64,000 nucleotides of DNA. Origin: Antilocapra americana. Its lineage: Eukaryota > Chordata > Mammalia > Artiodactyla > Antilocapridae. This document shows positions 21,756 to 32,945 of this stretch, piece by piece. Position 1 is the first letter of the stretch. Every line of letters begins with the position of its first letter. The position numbers and the translations under genes were made by a program. Below the pieces are notes generated by a model. The model did no database searches. It saw nothing but the letters and a program-made list of their open reading frames with translations, and had not been told where the DNA came from. The stretch covers positions 12,553,841 through 12,617,840 of the forward strand of contig ML664173.1 of NCBI GenBank assembly GCA_007570785.1. Direction: 5' to 3'.

Positions 21756-22568
21756 ACACTGAAGTTTGTTCTCTGTGTCACCCCACATTGCATGCACAAG
21801 CCACTGGCCCTCACACAGCCCTAGGACTCCAGGGTGGCAGGGTGGGAGACCAAGCAGGAGGTCTTATAAACTAGCTGAGAAAGGAGCCCAGGAGCCAGCC
21901 CCAGTTCTGCCCGCTTCTCTGCCCTCACCACTCATGCAGACGCAGAGCTCCAGAGATGAAAGAAGTGGCAGCAGCTGAGCAAAAGCCCCAAGACTGTGCA
22001 CCCTTGCTTTCATACGCACATACTTCCTCTTTCCTTCTCTCTCTCTCCATCCCCATCGAGCACCATCATTTGAAGCTTGGACTCCGCTGCCAGCCAGGCT
22101 CCTGTGTGGCTGAGAGGAAAGTTATTTACAGCAAGGTCTGGCCTCTCGCGCCACCATGTAATTCAAGGCAATTGCACTTCCAAATAGATCTTTTTTGGAG
22201 AAAATCAACAGTGGCTTTGCTTTCAATCTGCTGGAAAATGAAGTCCTGGGAATGTGTTACATAAGTCCCCAGCAGGTGGAGCGAGGAAGGCAGGAGCCCA
22301 TGGCCCTGCCATGACAGAGGGGGGCTCTGGTGCCTCCACGCCTGCCCTGCTGCGGCCTGTGGCTCTCGGGGGACTGGACCGGGGCACCAGGGAGGGCGAA
22401 GGTGTGAGCGCAGCTTGCCAAAACCATCAGCTTGAGCTTCACAGGAGAAATGGGAACCAGAGAGGCACAGAACACCCTGATGGGGGAGATCAGAGTGTCT
22501 GCTTTACTCACCCTCAATGGAATCTAATGAAAGGTGGTAACAGCCACCCCATGCCCCACTCCCCGCAT
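21756..22568. other. unassigned, possibly single-copy region
   Basis: No gene recognised. Part of it, 22080-22262, is singled out as a candidate conserved non-coding element. Confidence 0.5.
22080..22262. promoter_or_regulatory. candidate conserved non-coding element
   Basis: Repeat-free AT-leaning sequence (for example AATTCAAGGCAATTGCACTT, TCAATCTGCTGGAAAATGAA) between younger repeats, with the composition typical of conserved enhancers. This is inference from appearance only; no conservation data were available. Confidence 0.25.
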
Positions 22569-22632
22569 CACACAAACACACACACACACACACACACATG
22601 CACGCGCACACATGCACACGCACGCACATGCA
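22569..22632. repeat. (CA)n / (CACG)n microsatellite
   Basis: CACAAACA, then about eleven CAs, then TGCACGCGCACACATGCACA and CGCACGCACATG. Alternating purine-pyrimidine throughout. Confidence 0.93.
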
Positions 22633-22644
22633 ATACCTATGCCC

Positions 22645-22855
22645 AAATGGGTTTTTTTTTTCCTTTTTAATGTTTATTTTCCATTACAAAAGTAAAAAAA
22701 AATCTCACTCAAGACAATGTGAAAATACAGAAACACAGAAAACTAAATTGTCCACAACTCCATCACCTAAGCACAGTCATCATTAACGTTTTAAGGGATT
22801 TTCTTCCAGTCTTTCTTTTCATCCATTTTTAGCCTTAAAAAAAAAAAAAGATTCC
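22645..22855. repeat. old interspersed repeat, family not assigned
   Basis: Reads like the first part of a common old mammalian repeat: TTTTCCATTACAAAAGTAA, ACAACTCCATCACCTAAGCA, ATTTTCTTCCAGTCTTTCTT. Contains A and T runs. The second part of what may be the same family occurs at 48480-48760. Confidence 0.35.
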
Positions 22856-22989
22856 TGATGAGCTTTCCAAAATTCCTCAGGCATTCACCTCTGGGACCTT
22901 CTGTCAAGATTCTGATTGATGCAAACTCAAGAGTTTTAAGAGGCTAGATGGTAAATTAATTGGCTAGATAACTATCCAGTGGTTTGTTA

Positions 22990-23370
22990 GGTCATGGAGA
23001 AGGACTACAGTGGGATACAAGGAGCACTAAACCATGAATCGGGACATGTTCATTCCAGCCCCATTTTCACCAGGGGTGACTGTCGGACCAGGGGTATGTT
23101 CTATGTTCCTTTTTGGCCTTATTTTCCTCATTCATATTAAGAAACATAATGGAAGAATTCATTAGGAGACCTTGTATTTCTTATATTTCCTGAGAAAATC
23201 ACTCCCTCAATCTATATATAAGTAGTTTCATCTGCACAATGGGACTATCAATAGCTGTTTTCCAAAACTTCTCACAGCTGTTGTGAGGGTCAAATTAAAT
23301 GGTGCATAAAAATGGCTTTGCTAACTGTGAAGGACCATAAAAAAGGAAAGCTACTGTTATGATTTTTAAA
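22990..23370 (+). mobile_element. two weak MIR fragments
   Basis: About 22995-23130: GGAGCACTAAACCATGAATC, CATTCCAGCCCCATTTTCAC. About 23200-23370: TTTCATCTGCACAATGGGAC, CAGCTGTTGTGAGGGTCAAA, TTAAATGGTGCATA. Highly diverged. Confidence 0.5.
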
Positions 23371-23871
23371 GAGAAAAATACCTGAGCCACATAACTTGTG
23401 AAAATACAAGGATAGTGAGATGAGGTAATCCAGGAAAGAAACAGAGAGAGAGAGGTGCTATTTCTGCAATTCAGACAAGAAATTTGGAAAAATAGAGGGG
23501 GTGCAGAGAGAGTGAGGAATGAAAGTATACAAAAGACAGTGACTTTCTCCTTTTAGCCCGCTTTGTCCAAAAAAGGCACTGGCTACTCACCCTCTAGGAA
23601 TCCAGGTAGGAGGTACAGATGTGGAGGGTGTGATGTGAGTTTGGTTCTGCATCTTAGCAGGAATTTAGAGGCAGATGAAGGACCTCTATCCCCTCTCGGT
23701 AGCAACCTCCCCAAAGAGGAAAGTCCAAGGGTGAGATTCTCCAGCCTACAGCATGGAGTCTGATTTATGTGTTTACATTATGAAGGGATGGAGGAGAGGA
23801 TGAGGAGAGGACTGCACTGAACCACAAAAAATACAGATGAGAACCACCCATCAGAAGTGTGTATATATAAC
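23371..23871. other. unassigned sequence
   Basis: No gene or recognised repeat; a short (AG)n stretch lies at 23442-23454. Confidence 0.5.
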
Positions 23872-23990
23872 TTGCTCAGTTGTATCCGATTCTTTGCAAC
23901 CCCACGGACTGTAGTCCACCAGGCTCCTCTGTCCACGGAATTCTCCAGGCATGAATACTGGAGTGGGGAGCCATTCCCTTCTCCAGGACA
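23872..23990 (-). mobile_element. BovA SINE fragment
   Basis: Antisense BovA body (GTCCACGGAATTCTCCAGGC, GAATACTGGAGTGGGGAGCC), cut off before the tRNA head. Confidence 0.85.
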
Positions 23991-24636
23991 CATCAATTTG
24001 GGGGATCCCCAGGAGCAAAGCTGCCAGACCATGGAATTAGTGACAGTGAGCCACCTTCTGGTGGGCCTAGATATTGCACAATTTCCTGTGTCCCAGGAAT
24101 TCTAACTTTAGTCCCTGTTTAGAGGTTGTAAGGTATCTTACCTTGTTGGTTTCGTGGAATCTCCAAGACCAAAACCAGGCCAGGAAAAGCTACTACAATG
24201 ATTATATATGTCCTTAGCAGCTCCCACTTTCTTATTCAATTTGTTCTCTCCAGACTTTCCCTTCTACCCTCATTTGCCACCTGAGCCCAGTGCTCTTAAT
24301 TCATATATTTGTACTCATGCCTACTAGGTCAGTTTCCCCACCAATATTTCTATTTGAAAGAAGACCTAAGGAAATGGGCATAACATCCACCTCATACATG
24401 CATTCAAATGGGTGTTGGGCCTCTATGTGTGCAAGATATGATCCCATTTCCAAGATCTCATCATCTATTGAGGAAAGTAAAAAAAAAAAATGTACTAAAA
24501 TAACTACCCTACCATAGTTAAAGGAAACAATAAAATGAATAGTATAGACAATAGAGTCTCTAGGAAGACTAGAATTTGGGAATTCTGGAAGGAAAAAAGT
24601 CACTTATGATTGGGATAATTAAAGAATTAGGGTAAT
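23991..24636. other. unassigned sequence
   Basis: No gene or recognised repeat; a 10-base A run at about 24480-24490. Confidence 0.5.
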
Positions 24637-24655
24637 TAAAAAAGGTGGTATGTTT

Positions 24656-24717
24656 GTCGCGGAGGACAGGCACAAGCGTCAGTGATTGTGTTACGAGGGC
24701 TCAGTAGTCGTGGCTCT
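24656..24717 (-). mobile_element. CHR-type SINE, inverted 5' segment
   Basis: Reverse complement reads AGCCACGACTACTGAGCCCT, then CACAATCACTGACGCTTGTG and CCTGTCCTCCGC, matching the middle of the CHR body. It directly precedes a sense segment of the same SINE whose start overlaps it in consensus. Confidence 0.65.
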
Positions 24718-24873
24718 AACGTGTGGTCAGTAGCCTGCACTCTGCAATAAGAGAAGCCACTACAATGAGAAGCCCACACACCGCAACAAAGAGTAGACCC
24801 TGCTCACCACAAGCAGAGAAAGCCCATACGTAGCAACGAAGACCCAGCATAGCCAAAATAGATAAATATTTTA
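24718..24873 (+). mobile_element. CHR-type SINE, 3' segment
   Basis: Sense CHR body: AATAAGAGAAGCCACTACAA, TGAGAAGCCCACACACCGCA, AGCAACGAAGACCCAGCATA, then an AAATAGATAAAT tail. Flanks AAAAGGTGGTATGTTTG (about 24639-24655) and AAAAGGAGGTGGTGTTTG (about 24874-24891) look like a worn TSD enclosing both segments. Confidence 0.75.
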
Positions 24874-24884
24874 AAAGGAGGTGG

Positions 24885-24990
24885 TGTTTGACCTGATATT
24901 TGAAGATTTTAACAGGAGAATGGAGAAGAAGGTACACCTGAAAGGAACATAGCGCACAGGGTACGGAAGAGGGAGAAGTTAAGACCCACT
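24885..24990 (-). mobile_element. possible L2 fragment
   Basis: GTTTGACCTGATATTTGAAG and the following purine-rich stretch ending GCGCACAGGG resemble antisense L2 coding sequence. Weak. Confidence 0.35.
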
Positions 24991-25024
24991 CATAGGATAC
25001 TTTGACCAGAGCATGTCAGAGAAT

Positions 25025-25240
25025 AATGACAACTAATGTTTACATGATTTTAGAAAGCCTCTTTTAAAAAAAGTTTATCTTCTCAACCATCTCATAAGGC
25101 TGGTATTATTACTATTGAGCCCATTTTATATATGGAGAAACTGAGTTTAGAAGAGATTAAATTACTTGTTCTATGAAAGTTCTATAGCTAGAGAGATAAC
25201 CTAGACCCAAGGATTCAAGATCCATCTCCCAATCCACAGC
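25025..25240 (-). mobile_element. MIR SINE
   Basis: Antisense: TCTCAACCATCTCATAAGGC, TATTATTACTATTGAGCCCA, GAGAAACTGAGTTTAGAAGA, ATTAAATTACTTGTTC. Confidence 0.75.
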
Positions 25241-25639
25241 AAATATGATTAACTAAAAAAGGGAGAATGCAACCATTCTGTGAAGGGCAAGAAATACCAA
25301 GCTAGAATATCAGGCTAATGGTGAGGTTTCAGGCCCTGTGGCAGTAGAATAGAGCTTCCCTTTGGGGCTGGTGAAGGTAACAAGATATGATCTTCTTTGT
25401 CTAACCTCTTTCCAGAAAGAGGCTGACTCCTCACTGGTCATTTTCTTTCTTCTTCTTAGAGATACACCCTGAGCTATTTGACTACACAGGAGCTGGCAAA
25501 AAACAAAGAAAACTTATTTCTTTGTTTTGCCAGTGAATTTATCAGTGTGTTTGATTTCCTGTTCACTGCTTTGTATTTTATTAGGCCTTAGGGTGCCTCA
25601 GTAAATTAAGATGATATAGTCGAAATGTATGATTAAAAG
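25241..25639. other. unassigned sequence
   Basis: No gene or recognised repeat. Confidence 0.5.
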
Positions 25640-25880
25640 GCTGAGCAACAATAATAACAGCATAATCATACTGTGTATTCATATTCTACTCAGCATCTGT
25701 TATATCATTTATTCACACAAAATCAGCAGCAATGCAAAACAGGAAAGACAGAAAGTAGCAATCCAAATTTACCAGTGGGAAAACTGAAACAGAAAGGCTA
25801 GGTGGTTTGCCTGGGGCCACACAGCAAGTTATTAGAACTTTACTCAGATCCTTCAATTCCCACGCCAGCCTGCTCGTCAT
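25640..25880 (-). mobile_element. MIR SINE
   Basis: Antisense: CAGTGGGAAAACTGAAACAG, GGTGGTTTGCCTGGGGCCAC, ACAGCAAGTTATTAGAAC. Confidence 0.75.
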
Positions 25881-26339
25881 AGTTCAGCCTCTGAGCTCAG
25901 GCAGGCTATGGAGATGAGTGGTACCATGTGGTACCATCTGCTTCTGCCTCCCAGGAGCTCCGATTTCAGAACCATGGACAGAGGCTCCCAGGCTTGAAGC
26001 TATTCTTTAATGGCATGCAATGCTAGTTTCCAAAGTTCACAAACTGAATTCTGAAATGTTGAACCATGTCATGCACCACAAGAATATTGCATGGGTGCCT
26101 AAAAGTGATGGCAGTAATAACCACTTAGAAACAAGTCAGAGTCTGGAACAGACATCTTTACAAGCTTTAGCTAGGTTGAAGCAAATGCAACCTTGAAACA
26201 AAGCAGCTACTCATTCCTCATAAAGCCTGAAATCAATTAATAATCAGTAACATTTATCCTAGTATCCAAATACCAAACTGCCTCCAATTAAGTAACTTTG
26301 TTTTTTCTCTTCACATCCCAAACTATCAAATGTGAAAAT
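25881..26339. other. unassigned sequence
   Basis: No gene recognised. GGTACCATGTGGTACCATCT at 25920-25939 is a small imperfect duplication. Confidence 0.5.
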
Positions 26340-26460
26340 AATACCAGTATCAATAATGTTTACAGAGTTACTGTTTTATGACAGGGCACAGGCTAGGCAC
26401 CTAAATAGTATGTCATCATTTGATCCTTTTAGTGGTATTCATGAAACTTATCTAGAATAT
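26340..26460 (-). mobile_element. possible MIR fragment
   Basis: CAGGGCACAGGCTAGGCACC, then TGTCATCATTTGATCCTTTT and GTGGTATTCATGAAACTTAT. Diverged antisense MIR. Confidence 0.4.
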
Positions 26461-26499
26461 AGAGGCTGTAAGGAAAGTATTTGGGAAAATAAAGATGCT

Positions 26500-26740
26500 A
26501 GATTGAAAGCTAGACCAAGTCTGGAGTCACACATTCCTGCTTCAAGTCCCAGATCTGCCTCTCACTAGCTGTGTGATCTCGGACACTTGTTTCACTGTCC
26601 TGAGTCTAAGACTCTGCCTATATAAAATTTCAGAATCATACTCTCATCATAGGGTTTCTTTAGGTGCATAAATAATGTGCATAAAGCCCAGAGCACTATG
26701 TTAGGTATATCATAACTATCCAACAGACACTATAGTGTAA
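26500..26740 (+). mobile_element. MIR SINE
   Basis: Sense: AAGTCTGGAGTCACACATTC, TCAAGTCCCAGATCTGCCTC, ACTAGCTGTGTGATCTCGGA, then AGGTGCATAAATAATGTGCA and AGAGCACTATGTTAGG. Confidence 0.85.
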
Positions 26741-27734
26741 GTTCTCTCCCTCTTTCTATCTTGTATGTGTACCTTTGGTTTATCTGTAGACTCCTTTTCC
26801 CAGGCTTTACCTCCAACTCCTTGACCTGATATCAAGATAAAAATAAAATATGGGAAAGGGGAGAGAGTTATGTTAAATGAAAATCAGCTCACAGATCTGA
26901 AGAATTTAGAACTTTTATTGAGTTTAAAAATGATAATGCCTCTAATTAAGGAAGGGAAAGATAGTGGGTGCAATGTGTATGATGGTTATAAGTCAGTTAT
27001 ATACACCGTCAAACCTACGGTATCTGACCACAGACCAGCAATGGGAATGGAGACTATAACAAAGCTATAAGCCAGTAAACATCATTCCTGCCTTGGCCTC
27101 CCACTCAGATCATCTTCAATGTAACTTCACAACCCAAGCAGGGAAGGGACTAAAAGTGAGGATTTTTTTTTTTTTTGCCAGAACCCTAGGCACAACTTCC
27201 AATGTTCACCCCATTTCTGAAAACATCAACTCATCTTCACCTACCCTTCCTAATATGAGCTTTAGAATTTACCATCCCATTGAGAAGAAGAGATTCCTCC
27301 AAACAAAACTGATGCATGAGGAATGTCTCTGGAGAAATAGAATCTAAAAGAGCTTGGCTGTTACTCCCATTCTTTCCACCACCACTCACTGATCATTACA
27401 AGAAATAGTTAAAAGTCTCCTCACCCCCATCAAGAAACTTGCAACTAGCAAGAGACATGATACTAGAGCCTGGTGAATGTTTTAATAAAAATGTTCCCAT
27501 GGCACTGTGCATGATGATGGGAAGTCTAATGCCAACCAGCCCCATCCAGTAACATTTCTTGACTCACTGCATATATAGATAACCACTGAAGTTCCTCTGC
27601 ACCCTCCTGAAACTCTGCTTGTTCAGTGTGATCAGGATCTCTGCCTCTTCTCACACCCCAGGCCCTCTGACTGCCCTCCGATCAAAACACAACATATGTT
27701 TATGCCTGAAAGGAAACCTAGATATCATCTTGCC
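26741..27734. other. unassigned sequence
   Basis: No gene recognised. A 14-base T run lies at 27163-27176. Confidence 0.5.
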
Positions 27735-27835
27735 TGACCTTTTCATTTTGCAAACTGAATTCCAGAGAGGGACTAACTTCTCCTAGGTTGCAAAGCTGGT
27801 GGATCAAGAACTAGGACACAGGTCTCCCAACAACC
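27735..27835 (-). mobile_element. MIR fragment
   Basis: Antisense: CATTTTGCAAACTGAATTCC, GAGAGGGACTAACTTCTCCT, AGGTTGCAAAGCTGGTGGAT. Confidence 0.6.
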
Positions 27836-28104
27836 ATGCAGGAAAGTGTGAGATGTGTCACATGTTTTCCTATTTCATATGTGGTTCTTCAACCTCCTTG
27901 GTGAATTTACAATTCTGTCTCCTTTGTAAACCCATGTCTCCACGAGTCCCTCCACTGCTCTGCAAAGCTGAACAAGATGACCAGGAGTGTTAGGTGACTA
28001 ATGAGACTCAGCTCTGGGTTTTAATTCAAGGAGTACTGAGAAAATTTCCTCTGCCTGCACTCTAATGCCACTCATCCAAATAACACCCTGCAGTGTATTA
28101 CGTA

Positions 28105-28340
28105 TCTTAGGTAGTCTTTTATCTTCATTGGAATAGAATTGCTTTACAATGCTGTGTTAATTTCTGCTGCACAACGATGTGAATCAGCTATATGTGTACA
28201 TATATCCCCCACCTCTTAAGCCTCCCTCCCACCAGCCCCCATCCCAGCCCTCTAGGCCATCACAGAGCACCGAGCTGACCTCCCTGGGCTTTATGGCAGG
28301 TTCCTACTAGTTACGTATTTCACACATGGTAGTGCATGTA
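28105..28340 (-). mobile_element. L1 3' end (cetartiodactyl type)
   Basis: Antisense L1 3' UTR: AATTGCTTTACAATGCTGTG, TTAATTTCTGCTGCACAACG, GTGAATCAGCTATATGTGTA, then ATCACAGAGCACCGAGCTGA and CACACATGGTAGTGCATGTA. Confidence 0.8.
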
Positions 28341-28619
28341 GTCTATCAAATCCTCCTGAAAACGATGACAGGCACCAGGTCTGTAAGCAATAGGACAGAA
28401 GGGGAACTTCTTGGGTCTAGCACTGCCCTGCTGGTCAGGTTCTATGCAAATCCCTCCATCCCTTATTGCTGAACAACTGGGAGAAAAACCCGTTCCCTGG
28501 AACTGCATCTTCTGTTCTCTGCTGACAGTTGGGAATGACAAATTTGCTCCTCTTGATTAATCCTTACATGTGGGCCTTTCCTAAGCTGTATTTGCCCCAG
28601 GGCCCCTAGGGAAGCAGCA

Positions 28620-28797
28620 TGGTAGGGCATAAGAGCACTGACTGGCACAGGAGTCAGGCCTCCTGGGTAGAAATGAGGTTTCTCAGCTATGTAACCTACA
28701 GCAGGTAGAACTCCCTAGGTCAGCATTTCCTCACTGGTTTACCAATCTGGTTGGGTTGTTGTAAGAATCAAGTAGTATATTTGAGTAAAGGAAATGG
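28620..28797 (+). mobile_element. MIR SINE
   Basis: Sense: GGCATAAGAGCACTGACTGG, TCAGGCCTCCTGGGTAGAAA, CAGCTATGTAACCTACAGC, GGTTGTTGTAAGAATCAAGT. Confidence 0.75.
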
Positions 28798-28806
28798 CTT
28801 ATATTG

Positions 28807-29113
28807 AAAAGTAAAAGTCACGTCTCACTCTTTGTGACCCCATGGACTATATAGTCCATGGAATTCTCCAGGCTGGAATACTGGAGCGGGTTGCCATTCC
28901 CTTCTCCAGGGGATCTTCTCAACCCAGGGATTGAATCCAGACCTTCCGCATTGCAGGTGGATTCTTTAACAGCTGAGCCATAAGGGAAGCCCAAGTATAC
29001 TGGAGTGGGTAGCCTATCCCTTCTTAGAGGATCTTCCCAACCCAGGAATCAAACCGGGGTCTCCTGCATTGCAGGCGGATTCTTTACCAACTGAGCTACC
29101 AGGGAAACCCTGA
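28807..29113 (-). mobile_element. Bov-tA SINE with two tRNA modules
   Basis: Antisense. A full BovA plus tRNA-Glu unit (about 28810-28992) is followed directly by a second module (CAAGTATACTGGAGTGGGTA, CCCAGGAATCAAACCGGGGT, TACCAACTGAGCTACCAGGG). One TSD, CTTATATTG at 28798-28806 and 29114-29122, encloses both, so they inserted as one unit. Confidence 0.85.
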
Positions 29114-29218
29114 CTTATATTGGGGAGGGGGGTAGTTAATAAATATTAGTTTACTTCCCCTTCCACTAAAGTGGGAAAACAAGTATCCATATTTCTATTT
29201 GAGCCCTAACTCTTATTT

Positions 29219-29492
29219 TGGAGAAGGCACTGGGGACCCACTCCAGTACTCTTGCCTGGAAAATCCCATGGATGGTGAAGCCTGGTAGGCTGCAGTCCAT
29301 GCGGTCGCTAAGAGTCGGACACGACTGAGGGACTTCACTTTCCCTTTTCACTTTCATGCACTGGAGAAGGAAATGGCAACCCACTCCAGTGTTCTTGCCT
29401 GGAGAATCCCAGGGACAGGGAGCCTGGTGGGCTGCTGTCTATGGGGTCGCACAGAGTCAGACATGACTGAGCAACTGAACTGAAGTGAAGTG
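29219..29492 (+). mobile_element. Bov-A2 SINE (dimeric)
   Basis: Two BovA monomers with the CACTTTCATGCACT linker and a GAACTGAAGTGAAGTGAA tail. Perfect 11-bp TSD AACTCTTATTT at 29208-29218 and 29493-29503. Confidence 0.95.
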
Positions 29493-29694
29493 AACTCTTA
29501 TTTACTGGTATCTGAATATTCATTTTCTCTGTTCAAAGCCTTTGCTTCCCCTTTGCAAAAAGAACATCTTCCTATTCTCCAGACAATAATGTGACAGAAC
29601 TACTCAATTTTCCTGAGATAAAGGTATGATTTACCATAGAAGCATAACTTTAATCACAGAATTAATCATGTGTGGGTGAGAGGAAGGAAATAAG

Positions 29695-29895
29695 TGATGA
29701 CTAAGTGCCTACTGTGTACCAGGCATCTGAAGCACATTGTTTAACATAATCTCCTGGGAGGGTATCTGTTACTCTTCCATTTTACAGATGTGGATTGGCG
29801 AGGTTAGATGAACTCAGACCAGCGTGGATATTAAGCAGCAGAGTTAAGATATGAGCCTCCAAAGCCATGCTTCTTTCCATTTACACCACACTCTT
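29695..29895 (-). mobile_element. MIR SINE
   Basis: Antisense: TAAGTGCCTACTGTGTACCA, GGCATCTGAAGCACATTG, CATTTTACAGATGTGGATTG, then AGCAGCAGAGTTAAGATATG and a GCATGCTTC-type end. Confidence 0.8.
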
Positions 29896-30093
29896 AGCTG
29901 AGGAGCAGAAGCATCCACTGAGACTCTTAACGAGAGAGCATGCCGGCATAAACCATGCTAAATGGGCTGACTTGACTCTCCCTGCATCCTCCTGACCCAG
30001 TGATCTTCCTTTCGTTGGAATTTTAGATGCTCAGGTGATGGATTTATGCTAGTGACCACCAGAGGGGGATAACCGCTGGCAAAGTGCAGGCTG

Positions 30094-30138
30094 CGTGTGT
30101 GTGCTCACCCACGTGCACACACACACACACACACACAG
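30094..30138. repeat. (TG)n then (CA)n microsatellite
   Basis: CGTGTGTGTG, then CTCACCCACG, then about eleven CAs (30115-30137). The TG and CA arms can pair as a short hairpin. Confidence 0.9.
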
Positions 30139-30404
30139 CTTCTCCAGTAGCCTACCCAAACAATAACAGAGGATTAATGCACACAGAGAGTCCTTTTAAA
30201 ACAAAGACGCTTGAATAAACAGAGCCTCCTCTCAGCCTCTCCCCTACTGCCAAAGCCTGCTGAGTCTCAGCACACCTTGGGGGAAAGGACGGCAAAGTGG
30301 GCATCCCTTCTTCAGGCCAAGTATACCCTTGTCTTGGAAAGAAAGAAACATAGATTTGACCCACTAGGGCTTATACTCAAAGAACATTAAGTACACAGTT
30401 AAAC

Positions 30405-30640
30405 AGAAATGGATTTGAAACCAGAAGACAAGGGTTTTTAAAGTGCTGGCTTAATCACTCCAGGTATACGTATAGTTATGCCTGAGTCTCTTTACACCTC
30501 TGGTTGTGCATTTCCTCCATGTAAAGTGGGATGTCGACACCCACCTTTCAAGGCTAAAGACAGAATGCAATGAGGTGAGGCAAAGTACTCTGTAAACTGT
30601 ATAAATGCCCACTGCTCTCACTGGTGTTATGATCATGATC
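30405..30640 (+). mobile_element. MIR SINE
   Basis: Sense: GAAACCAGAAGACAAGGGTT, then a decayed middle, CATTTCCTCCATGTAAAGTG, GGATGTCGACACCCACCTTT and GTACTCTGTAAACTGTATAA. Confidence 0.65.
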
Positions 30641-30841
30641 ATTTACTCAGTATTGACCTTCCAACTAAGGCAGTGCCTGTGTTTAACCACGCAGGGCCTG
30701 GTGCAAGAGCAACAGGACTTGGACTGTGTGAAATAGAAGCAAGAGGAACCAGGGGTCATAAACAACAGTCTGGAAGGAAGGGTCCAGATTCCCCACATTG
30801 GTATTTTTATGTGTTGCTCATGCTATCCCAGGCCCACCAGC

Positions 30842-31300
30842 CTGTTATTAGTTTCCGGGAGCTGCTATAACAAATTGTCACAAACTGCGTGGCTTGAAAC
30901 AACAGAAATTTATTTTCTTACAATTCTAGAGGACACAAGTCTGAAATCAAGGTGCTGGCAGAGCTACTGTCTCTGGAGGCTCTCAGGGAGGGTCCTTCCT
31001 TGTCTCTTTCAGCTTCTGGCGGCTGTCAGAATTTCTTGGATTCATTGGCTTGTGACCACATCATTGCGATCTCTACCCCCATCTTCATCCCAATTTCTTT
31101 CCTGTCTGACAAATCTACCCTGTGTGTCTCTTATAAGGACACTTGTCACTGGATTTAGGGTTCATTTGATCATCTCTTCATCTCAAGATCCTTAGCTTAA
31201 TTACACCTACAATGACCAATTACCAAATAAGGTAATATTTATAGGTTCCAAAAATTAGAATGCACCATATCTTTTGGGAAATCACCATCAAACCCACTAA
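30842..31300 (-). mobile_element. MLT1A-type MaLR LTR
   Basis: Antisense: TGTTATTAGTTTCCGGGAGC, CTGCTATAACAAATTGTCAC, CAACAGAAATTTATTTTCTT, CTTATAAGGACACTTGTCAC, TTAATTACACCTACAATGAC, CCAAATAAGGTAATATTTAT. Confidence 0.85.
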
Positions 31301-31484
31301 GGAGCCAAACCAAACAAACTCAAAGACCCAAAACCACAAGGACTGTGTGATGCCATGTTGTGTGAGACATACAAATGAGAAGATAGCCCTTGATCCAAAG
31401 CAAGGAGAGGGTGTGAGAAACTGAGCAAACTGTGTTTGCTCCCAAACACAGAAAGCAAGGTTCACTCTGCCTGGGGAGGACAAC

Positions 31485-31625
31485 GGGAAAGCTTCTTGGA
31501 GAAGAAGCATTTGAACTGGGCCTTGAAGGGTGGGTTTCAATGAGGAGGAGTAGGAAAGGGAAGAGAAGGAAATTCTGATGGACGAAACAGCAAGAGCAAA
31601 GATAAACAGGTTGCCAAAGGGTCCT
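31485..31625 (-). mobile_element. L2 LINE fragment
   Basis: Antisense L2 coding region: AGAAGCATTTGAACTGGGCC, TTGAAGGGTGGGTTTCAATG, AACAGCAAGAGCAAAGATAA. Confidence 0.6.
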
Positions 31626-32568
31626 GGGGGAAGAAAACAGGGAGGAGAAAGGATGAGATGAGGAAAAATATATCTAGGTGGAGACTAAAGGTAGAAGCAC
31701 CTCACCCAGGGCTCCAGGGTGAAGCAGAGAGAAAGCAGAAAAACAACCACAGTAAGGGGCTGATTCCACTTCACTGCCCGCTCCCACCTGCTTCACTGTT
31801 TCTGTGGAGGACCCTTGCTCTCTTAACTCCCTACTCCAGTGGCCTAAAAGAATAGCTATTCTGCCTGTCCAAGCTATTTCTGAAACATAGCCCTGCCTTG
31901 GATAGTTTTGCACACACCACCACCAACCCCTGCCCCCCGGGATGCAAACAGTTCTGCAGAGAGGCATAGCCTCAAGGATGGGAGCCAGCACACTGAAGAC
32001 AGACAGACAGACTGTCAAGGATGCAGTGCCCCTGCAGAAAACACAGCAGCTCCAGCTGATCCCAGTGCCTCAGGACACAGACAGTTGGACCTAGTTAATT
32101 GAAATAGAGGCTTTGGGCAATAGTATTTATCCAAACAGCAAGAAAATAGCAGGAGTATGCTAGCAGCGTGCAAATAGTTGAGGTGGGAGTCCCTGAAGAT
32201 CATCATTCAGATGGGGTGGTCCAGGGAAGGACAGCTGTCACTCCTGCACCCCCACCCCCACTCTAACCCCTTCCTTACATCCTCCGGGCTCTCTTCTCCC
32301 CCACCCATGGCTCCTGAACAAGCCAGATTCGCTCTAATAAAAGTGGCCTCAGCCCCAGGGAGACTGGGGGAGGAACACAGTTGATTTTACCTCTTTAACC
32401 CTGAAACTAGGAAAACAGCAAATGCTGACTGTCCTCCCAAGGGAAGATCCCAGAGCTTTATCTCATGCATTGCATGACCTCAAGGAACCCCTGCATGAGT
32501 GAGATAAACCCCCGTGCCCAAGAGGAAACCTACTTATCTCCCAACAAAGCATCTTTATAAATTACTTC

Positions 32569-32586
32569 TTTTTTTTTTTTTTTTTT
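32569..32586. repeat. T18 homopolymer
   Basis: Eighteen consecutive Ts; no recognisable SINE or LINE body on either side. Confidence 0.95.
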
Positions 32587-32799
32587 GCTTCTCAGGGAAG
32601 GGAGTATTTTTAAAAATAATAGCTCCACTAACAGTAATAATAATCATCATTAGCTAATGCCTACACCCTGGCCAAGGCTTCAGGGAAAGAGGCATGGGGG
32701 CCTGCAGGGCAGGATCGTGCTGGGATGTGGGTGACTCACATGCCAGGGCTGGGCAGCTCCCACAAGGGTCCTCAGCCCCGTGTCTGGTTTGAGAGATAT

Positions 32800-32945
32800 G
32801 CCGCCACCTCTCTTCATACAGAATAAACAAATGATTAACTGTCTCATTAGCAACTGTGCGGGAAGACACACAACGCACGTCCCGGCGGGTGGTGAAGCCA
32901 AGAGATTTACGTTATTTAACAATAAAAGCAAAACAAACGTGGCCT
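32800..32945. promoter_or_regulatory. candidate conserved non-coding element
   Basis: Repeat-free stretch with AATAAACAAATGATTAACTG, CTCATTAGCAACTGTGC and TTTACGTTATTTAACAATAA. It holds homeodomain- and forkhead-like words (ATTA, TAAACA). Inference from appearance only. Confidence 0.25.
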
